Origin: JBMNPT01 sp050943735
GTDB lineage: Bacteria > Bacillota > Clostridia > Oscillospirales > RGIG577
Length of the DNA stretch: 64,000 bases
Assembly: GCA_050943735.1 (NCBI GenBank)
Contig: JBMNPT010000004.1
Span: 124,001-188,000, forward strand
Direction of reading: 5' to 3'
Within the stretch, counting starts at the first letter, position 1. Each line of letters starts with the position of its first letter. The notes below the pieces were generated by a model, which was not told the DNA's origin, searched no databases, and saw nothing but the letters and a program-made list of their open reading frames with translations. The position numbers and the translations under genes were made by a program. This document shows, in pieces, positions 58,404 through 64,000 of the stretch.

Positions 58404-58436
58404 GCCTCCTGACCGAAGCTCGGTCAGGAGGCTTTT
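58404..58436 (+). terminator. terminator between convergent nhaC and degV
   Basis: Perfect 14-bp stem AGCCTCCTGACCGA / TCGGTCAGGAGGCT with AGC loop and TTTTT. Confidence 0.92.
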
Positions 58437-58451
58437 TGCAACACCTGATTC

Positions 58452-59324
58452 TTATCGATGATCTCCAAAATGAAAGAGCGTTAGTACACCTACACCGGTA
58501 TGTGCTCCAATAACAGGTCCAACCTCAGTGAAAATGATATTTTTCACATGCAGCCGTTCCTGTGCCAGGCGATACAACATTTCCCCTTCTTCCTTACAAC
58601 CACCATGACCAACAAAAATGGTCTGCTCTTCAGGATTCACCAAATGAGCTGCTGCCTGTTCCACCATGGACTCCATGGATTTGCGTCTGCCCCGCGCTTT
58701 GCCGTAGCTGACCAGACGTCCCTCATCATCTACCCGGAGTACCGGTTTTACATTGAGCAGTCCACCCACCATGGCAGTGGCTGCGGAAATTCGTCCGCCC
58801 CGTTTCAAATGCTGTAAATCATCCACTGTATACCAGTGGCACACGTTCATCTTGTGATCTTCTACCCACTGGGCCAACTGCTCCAGTTCCATTCCCTGTT
58901 TTTTCTGCTGCACAGCCGCCCAAACCAATAATCCTTCTCCGCTGGAGGCACACAGCGAATCAATGGAAATGATCTTTCTGTCCGGGAATTTCTCCTGCAA
59001 CTCTGCCGCTGCAATACGAGAAGCTTGGTATGTCCCGCTTAAGCCAGAAGAAAAACAAATATATAAAATATCCTTGCCTTCCTCCAAAACCGGAACAAAA
59101 TACTCCTCATATGTAGTCATATTGATCTGGGAGGTGGTGGTCATTTCTCCCTCACCAGTACGCCGGTAAAATTCCTCCAGCGACATCTCCCGGGCATCAA
59201 AGTAGTGCCGGTATGACGTACCACTCATCTGAAATTCCATGGGCAATACCAAAATCCCCATTTCCCGCACCAAGTCACAGGGCAGATCACAGGTCGCATC
59301 GGTTGCGATGATAAACTCTCTCAT
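58452..59324 (-). CDS. DegV family fatty-acid-binding protein
   Basis: A 290-aa DegV protein, which binds long-chain fatty acids (FakB role with FakA kinase). N-terminus REFIIATDATCDLPCDLVREMGILVLPM; FSSGLSGTYQASRIAA holds the ligand-binding Ser; SIDSLCASSGEGLLV follows. ATG 59324 has GAGGTGG upstream. Monocistronic; no fakA nearby. Confidence 0.92.
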   Translation of the reverse strand: MREFIIATDATCDLPCDLVREMGILVLPMEFQMSGTSYRHYFDAREMSLEEFYRRTGEGEMTTTSQINMTTYEEYFVPVLEEGKDILYICFSSGLSGTYQASRIAAAELQEKFPDRKIISIDSLCASSGEGLLVWAAVQQKKQGMELEQLAQWVEDHKMNVCHWYTVDDLQHLKRGGRISAATAMVGGLLNVKPVLRVDDEGRLVSYGKARGRRKSMESMVEQAAAHLVNPEEQTIFVGHGGCKEEGEMLYRLAQERLHVKNIIFTEVGPVIGAHTGVGVLTLFHFGDHR

Positions 59325-59461
59325 GTTCCACCTCATCATAAAATATTGGATTCTTTGTCTATCTTCCTAGAAATTTTTCTTTTTTATCACTATAATAATA
59401 GTACAGACTTATCATACCACAAATCACGCAAAGATGTAAACCAGAGAGAAAGGAGTTCAAA

Positions 59462-60139
59462 ATGCCGTCCCCTCGTCCCGGAATCCCGCCTCGAATTTTT
59501 CGCCTGCTGACGTTTGTCCCCATGCTGCTTTGCATTCTGTGCTGTCTTTTCTTCTGGCGCAAATTGCAGGGGATCACTCTGCAGGAACTGCTGGAGTTCA
59601 CACCCTCCAATCTCTTTCTGGCCACCCTGGTCATTTGGGGGCTCTATGCAGTGAAGTCCTTTACCATCGTATTTCCTCTAATGCTTCTATACCTGGTTTC
59701 AGGCCATCTTTTCTCCCCGTGGATCGCTCTGCTTGTCAATCTGGTAGGCCTGTTTTTCAGTACCTCCCTGCCCTATTGGCTGGGCCGGCTGGCCAGCGTA
59801 TCAGTGGATGCCGCTTTCCTGAAAAAATATCCCCAGGCCGCACAGCTTATCAACAACCAAAAAACCAACGCCTTTGCACTGTCCTACTTTCTCCGGGTGG
59901 TCAATCTCTTGCCCGGCGATGTCGTCAGTATGTTGCTGGGAGCTGCTCGTCTTCCTTACCGCCCGTATCTGGGAGGGTCGCTGCTGGGGATGTTTCCCGC
60001 CATGGCTGCCGCCACTTTTTTAGGCAGCTCGGTGACAGATCCCCGATCTCCTCAATTCTTTGCGGCGGCTATCGGCACCGTACTGCTCACTGTACTCCCC
60101 ATGCTATATGCCAGACATCGCCACCGCAGAGAACAGTAA
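59462..60139 (+). CDS. TVP38/TMEM64 (VTT domain) membrane protein
   Basis: A 225-aa protein of the DedA/TVP38 superfamily. Five or so helices; core VFPLMLLYLVSGHLFSPWIALLVNLVGLFFSTSLPYWLGRL and the family FLRVVNLLPGDVVSMLLGAARLPYRPYLGGSLLGMFPAM segment. Relatives act in lipid scrambling or membrane homeostasis. AAAGGAG precedes ATG 59462. Converges with the potassium transporter gene. Confidence 0.88.
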   Translation: MPSPRPGIPPRIFRLLTFVPMLLCILCCLFFWRKLQGITLQELLEFTPSNLFLATLVIWGLYAVKSFTIVFPLMLLYLVSGHLFSPWIALLVNLVGLFFSTSLPYWLGRLASVSVDAAFLKKYPQAAQLINNQKTNAFALSYFLRVVNLLPGDVVSMLLGAARLPYRPYLGGSLLGMFPAMAAATFLGSSVTDPRSPQFFAAAIGTVLLTVLPMLYARHRHRREQ

Positions 60140-60140
60140 C

Positions 60141-61595
60141 TCATGATTTCCAGAAATTGGGGAAAAAGAGGGGCATCATGGTATACAGTTCCAATCTGCC
60201 AATCAGCATCAGCAGAATTTCCAGCAACTTGGTGCCGGAAGAGAGAAATCCGAAATTGTTGTAAGGTCCCACCAATTCCAAACCTGGGCCCACATTGCTC
60301 AATGTAGTGGCAGTGGCCGACATGGCTGTAATCATATCCAGATCTCCGCCCTCCATGCAGATAGTCAGTATGGTACCTACCACAAACAGCAGCATGAACA
60401 GCAGAAAAAAACTCTGCACACCCTGCACATATTCTTCACTGACCACTTTGCCATTGAGCCGAATGGGGCGCACTGATTTGGGGTGTACCGTACGAAACAT
60501 GGTCCTGCGAATACACTTGCCCAAAATCAAAATACGGACCACCTTAATGGCACAGGTGGTAGAACTGGAGCAGGCGCCCACAAAGGTGAGCATAAACAGA
60601 ATGAACTTGCTCAGGCTTGGCCAATAATTGTAATCCACTGTGGCAAAGCCGGTAGTGGTAATAATGGAAGAAACCTGAAAAGCCGCATGTTCCAGGCAGA
60701 TAAGCGGGGTGGCAAACAATTGCTGTCCCCACAAATTCCATGCGATGAGCAGCGAAGAAACTCCAATGATACACAAATACAACCGCAGTTCTTCGTCTTT
60801 GACTGCTTCCCGTACCCGACCCTGCAGCACAGCGAAAATAATAAAGAAATTCACGCCCGACAGTGTCATATAAACGGTTGTGACCACATTGATGTAGTGA
60901 CTGTCAAAATGCCCAATGCTGGCGTTATAGGTGGAAAAGCCAGCCGTAGCCACTGTGGAAAATGTATGTACCGCCGCATCATACCAGCTCATACCGCCCA
61001 GTCTCAGCAGCACCGTCATGGAAAATGTAAGAATTACATAGGTAATCAGCAGCATCCGTACCGTATCTTTGGTACGCGATGCTTTTTTCATGGTGGAAGG
61101 AGATTCCGCTTTGAAAATACGGAACGCTCCCCCATCCAACAGAGGCACAATGAAAAATAAAAATACCAGTACCCCCAGTCCACCAATCCAATGGGTAAAA
61201 GATCGCCAGAAAAGCACAGATTTAGGCAGAGCCTCAATATCAGGTAAAATGGTGGCACCTGTGGTGGTAAAGCCGGATACCGTTTCAAACAGGGCATCCA
61301 CACAATCAGGAATGGCACCCGACAATACAAAGGGAAAGGCTCCAATGAGTGATACAATCACCCAGCACAACACCACTAGCACCAGGCTTTCCCGAATGTT
61401 AATGCCCCGTTTTTCCTCCGGAATACAAAAAGAGAGAAGCCCCAATATCATAGTGCAGACTGCCGGCAATAAAAAAGCACCTGCAATGGTTTCCCCCCAT
61501 GCCACCGATAGGAGCGCCGGTACCATCAAAAACAATCCCTGTACCAACAAGACTCGCCCCATCAGACGTGTAATAATCCAAATGCTCAATTTCAT
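60141..61595 (-). CDS. trkH: TrkH/KtrB-type potassium uptake protein
   Basis: A 484-aa potassium transporter membrane subunit with four pore-like repeats: SGFTTTGATILPD, TAGFSTYNASIGHFDS, TTGFATVDYNYWP and LSNVGPGLELVGPYNNFG. ATG 61595 abuts GGAGGG; the TTG two codons on (61589) has better spacing and may be the true start. The usual cytoplasmic TrkA/KtrA gating subunit is not in the window. Confidence 0.92.
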   Translation of the reverse strand: MKLSIWIITRLMGRVLLVQGLFLMVPALLSVAWGETIAGAFLLPAVCTMILGLLSFCIPEEKRGINIRESLVLVVLCWVIVSLIGAFPFVLSGAIPDCVDALFETVSGFTTTGATILPDIEALPKSVLFWRSFTHWIGGLGVLVFLFFIVPLLDGGAFRIFKAESPSTMKKASRTKDTVRMLLITYVILTFSMTVLLRLGGMSWYDAAVHTFSTVATAGFSTYNASIGHFDSHYINVVTTVYMTLSGVNFFIIFAVLQGRVREAVKDEELRLYLCIIGVSSLLIAWNLWGQQLFATPLICLEHAAFQVSSIITTTGFATVDYNYWPSLSKFILFMLTFVGACSSSTTCAIKVVRILILGKCIRRTMFRTVHPKSVRPIRLNGKVVSEEYVQGVQSFFLLFMLLFVVGTILTICMEGGDLDMITAMSATATTLSNVGPGLELVGPYNNFGFLSSGTKLLEILLMLIGRLELYTMMPLFFPNFWKS

Positions 61596-61654
61596 CCCTC
61601 CATGCCAGAATGAAAATCCCACTTTTCCTTCTGCACAGTAAGGCAATCATTATT

Positions 61655-62500
61655 TTATTTTTTCAAAAATTCTCGCAACTCTTCCCGCTTTTGCAGCAAA
61701 CCATAATACCCTAGCTGGTACCCCGTTTCCAGCTTTTTTGTGTTTTTTTCGAACCGACTCAACCCCAAAGGTTCCAGCGGCGCAATGACTATAGCACGCC
61801 CTTCCTGCTCCAGCTGCCGCACCAACTGCTGCTCTTTGGCATACATCTGATGCCGTCTGCGCAAGGCCGAGAGCAGCTGTGGATACTTGCGCAACGCAAC
61901 TTTCAGCATCCACTCATTGCCTGCTGGTGATTTTACATACTCCCGATGCCGGGTCAGAATGACCACCACCCGATCGCAGCCATCCTCCAGTGCCCGAGCC
62001 ACCGGAATGGAATCGGAAGTACCCCCATCGGAATAATACCGTCCCCGGTAGAACACTGGCGGTGAAAGGGCTGGCAGCGAAGAAGATGCCCGGAGCACTG
62101 TGGTATCCCCCCGCAGACACTCTTTATCAAAATAAGCAGGCCGTCCAGTGCGCACATCGGTGACCACTGTGACCATCTCACAGGGATTGGCAAAAAACGC
62201 CTCTTCATCAAAAGGCACCAGATGCTGCGGCACTTCCTCAAAGAGAAACTCCATGCCAAACAGGGAGCCGGTCCGCACAAAATTGCGCAGACTCAAATAT
62301 CGAGGATCCCGAATATACTCTATATCAATGCGTTTGTTCCGTCCTCGTTGTCCGGATATATAGGACACGCCATTGCAGGCCCCTGCCGATACGCCAATGC
62401 AATAATCCACCTGCAGACGTTCATCCAACATGGCATCCAAGGCACCAATGGTAAAAATTCCACGCAGTCCTCCGCCTTCCAGCACCAGTCCTGTTTTCAT
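61655..62500 (-). CDS. patatin-like phospholipase family protein
   Basis: A 281-aa cytoplasmic lipid acyl hydrolase. The oxyanion motif EGGGLRGIF, nucleophile elbow GVSAGACNG (Ser) and catalytic DGGTSDSIPV (Asp in DGG) are all intact. RssA/YlbK-like group. 8 bp before the potassium transporter gene on the same strand, perhaps co-transcribed. Substrate lipids unknown. Confidence 0.9.
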   Translation of the reverse strand: MKTGLVLEGGGLRGIFTIGALDAMLDERLQVDYCIGVSAGACNGVSYISGQRGRNKRIDIEYIRDPRYLSLRNFVRTGSLFGMEFLFEEVPQHLVPFDEEAFFANPCEMVTVVTDVRTGRPAYFDKECLRGDTTVLRASSSLPALSPPVFYRGRYYSDGGTSDSIPVARALEDGCDRVVVILTRHREYVKSPAGNEWMLKVALRKYPQLLSALRRRHQMYAKEQQLVRQLEQEGRAIVIAPLEPLGLSRFEKNTKKLETGYQLGYYGLLQKREELREFLKK

Positions 62501-62652
62501 CCGTCAACCTCCCTCAAACTGTTCTTTGTATCATTGTAGCACAAATCCGCAAAAAGGCCACTGTCATTGTGAAAAAAGATAGCAATTTACCCCAACTTAT
62601 TGTACAATGGTAAAGGGTTTACATCCCAATTCAGGAAAGGAGTCAACCAACC

Positions 62653-64000
62653 ATGGGTTTTTTTGATTTTTTCAAGGGAAAGAACTCTCCCGATGATCCG
62701 GAAACTCCGGAAGAAATGGACATGCCGCAGGAGGAGGCCTCCAATGCTCCCCAAGCACCGAAGGATGCCAGCAAGGAACCAATGCTGCCCTTTGTAGACC
62801 CCTACGGCCGTCCTGTATCGGTTCCGCTGTCCCAGTGGAAAACCGAAGTACTGCCCAAATTACTGGAAAAGCACCGGGAACAGCCCATCCCTCTGTACAA
62901 TGACATTCTGCTGGCGCTGCAGCACAACGTGGCGCAGGAGGTATTGGAACCAGCCCAGCATTTGAGCCAGTTGGACCCCTGTGAACGTACCAACACTCTG
63001 TTGGCCATTGCCCAGCTCAAGTGCGGAGATGCTGCTGCCTCTCAAGCCACATTGGAAAGCTACATCGCAGAACATGGCAAAACTGGCCCTCTGCTCACCA
63101 ATCTGGCCAAAGCACAGTACACCCAGAAAGATACCCAGGGTGCGCTGGCCACTCTGTGGGAAGGTCTCACTCTCGACCCCAACCAGAGCAACGGCCTCCC
63201 CTGGTATGCCGCTCTGCATATGCAATCTCAGGGCAAAGAGGGCTATTTGGATGCCTTGCGGCGTGCCTCTCAGTTGAAGGACAGCTGGCTGCCCCAGCTC
63301 TACCTGGCTCGGGACTTTGTGCAAAACAAGGAACTGGAGCCCGCCATGGAACTGTACCGCAAGGTGCTGTCCGAACATCCCACCGAACCGGCTGTGTTCA
63401 TGATCTCCAGCGATTTGGGTATGACAGGCCATCCCAAGGAACTGGTGGAGCTGCTGGACCCCATTTTTGACCTGAAAAAATATTCCGTTCGGGTGGCCAT
63501 CAACCTGCTCAACGGCTACTTACAGGCAGGTCATCCCGCCAAGGCCCAGGCCCTGCTCAACATTTTGCTCCGCCTGGAACGGCCTGAGCTGAAAAACTAT
63601 CTGCTGGCAGTTTCGTCCGCTCTGGACAAGGCCCGCCCAGCCCCCAAGCTCACCGAAGAGGAGCGCAAAGAAATCAAACTGGAAATGGTATCGCTGGACA
63701 AACCCATGTGGTACTATGGTCTAAACAATCCCCAATGGCTGCTGCCTGCCAAGCAGGAAGACGCCAAGCTGGTGGCAGTGCTGTCCTATGCTGACATCAC
63801 CCAGGCGGCCCCTGAACAAAATGTGGCGGCCACCGAAGACGAAAGTAGCCGGCTCACCCGTTCCATCCCCTTGCTAATGGGCAGCCGTATGGCTTTCCTG
63901 TCCCAGTTCCAGTGCAAGAACATCATTCCCTGCGCCCATGGCATTGGACCCGTCCTGTCCCGCAAGGAAGCTGATGAAACCTACCTGCGCAACATTGCCT
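62653..64000 (+). CDS. TPR-repeat protein, 3' end beyond the window
   Basis: The frame from ATG 62653 (AAAGGAG 10 nt upstream) stays open for 449 codons to the window edge. It starts MGFFDFFKGKNSPDDPETPEE, then has several tetratricopeptide-like helix pairs (GPLLTNLAKAQYTQKDTQGALATLWEGLTLDP; YLARDFVQNKELEPAMELYRKVLSEHP). A different, probably enzymatic or binding domain follows, unrecognised. Soluble; no signal peptide. TPR regions usually mediate protein contacts. Function unknown. Confidence 0.75.
   Translation, partial: MGFFDFFKGKNSPDDPETPEEMDMPQEEASNAPQAPKDASKEPMLPFVDPYGRPVSVPLSQWKTEVLPKLLEKHREQPIPLYNDILLALQHNVAQEVLEPAQHLSQLDPCERTNTLLAIAQLKCGDAAASQATLESYIAEHGKTGPLLTNLAKAQYTQKDTQGALATLWEGLTLDPNQSNGLPWYAALHMQSQGKEGYLDALRRASQLKDSWLPQLYLARDFVQNKELEPAMELYRKVLSEHPTEPAVFMISSDLGMTGHPKELVELLDPIFDLKKYSVRVAINLLNGYLQAGHPAKAQALLNILLRLERPELKNYLLAVSSALDKARPAPKLTEEERKEIKLEMVSLDKPMWYYGLNNPQWLLPAKQEDAKLVAVLSYADITQAAPEQNVAATEDESSRLTRSIPLLMGSRMAFLSQFQCKNIIPCAHGIGPVLSRKEADETYLRNIA

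Noticed and set aside
1..64000. CRISPR arrays
   Set aside because: No regularly spaced repeats of 23-40 bp with unique spacers were seen; the repeats at 26.5-28.7 kb are 1 kb apart and contain gene tails and promoters.

Overview
The window comes from a low-to-mid GC Gram-positive bacterium, most likely a gut-type Clostridia of the Oscillospiraceae kind (Flavonifractor/Lawsonibacter-like). This placement is inferred from gene content and style: strong AGGAGG ribosome sites, textbook sigma-A promoters (TTGACA-17-TATAAT), reverse rubrerythrin, TRAP and Liv transporters, an LTA-synthase-type sulfatase and a lipoate-dependent 2-oxoacid dehydrogenase. No rRNA or marker gene is present to fix the species.

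Layout. 1-3.1 kb: E3 and E2 subunits of a 2-oxoacid dehydrogenase (minus strand), divergent from a DeoR regulator / MBL hydrolase / HAD phosphatase operon (3.4-5.9 kb). 5.9-8.25 kb: a four-gene operon of a membrane-anchored PstS-like protein and three small membrane or secreted proteins. 8.35-11.9 kb: galE and two membrane proteins of unknown role. 12-20.3 kb: a TRAP transporter locus (dctQ, dctM, dctP) with a D-2-hydroxyacid dehydrogenase, a second DctP-like protein, a membrane-bound AraC-type regulator and a PanE-like reductase. This looks like uptake and reduction or oxidation of an organic acid.

20.4-33.8 kb is the accessory region. Its core (22859-33779, about 10.9 kb) is an integrative element inserted in the 3' end of a reverse-rubrerythrin gene. 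A 41-bp direct repeat (one mismatch) lies at both ends. The displaced original 3' end of rubrerythrin sits at the left end beside the tyrosine integrase, and the element supplies a replacement 3' end plus terminator at the right end. Inside are a WYL regulator, two small HTH proteins, and three cargo genes driven by near-identical promoters. Two of the cargo genes are each preceded by a copy of the 3' end of a second, short tyrosine recombinase gene, giving a cassette-like layout. Several small ORFs of unknown function follow. A serine recombinase and another glycine-zipper/SHOCT protein lie just outside the left end. No relaxase, replication protein or conjugation gene is visible.

33.7-39.8 kb: reverse rubrerythrin, an Rrf2 regulator, two tRNA-Leu genes, a lipoprotein, and a MarR regulator divergent from an MttB-family methyltransferase with a sodium:solute symporter. 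40-50 kb: a MATE exporter, a TSUP permease, an Rbs-type sugar ABC operon with two permeases and an amidohydrolase, and an LTA-synthase-family protein. 50-64 kb: malic enzyme, the complete livJHMGF branched-chain amino acid ABC operon, an NhaC antiporter, DegV, a VTT-domain protein, a TrkH-type potassium transporter, a patatin-like lipase and the start of a TPR protein that runs off the window.
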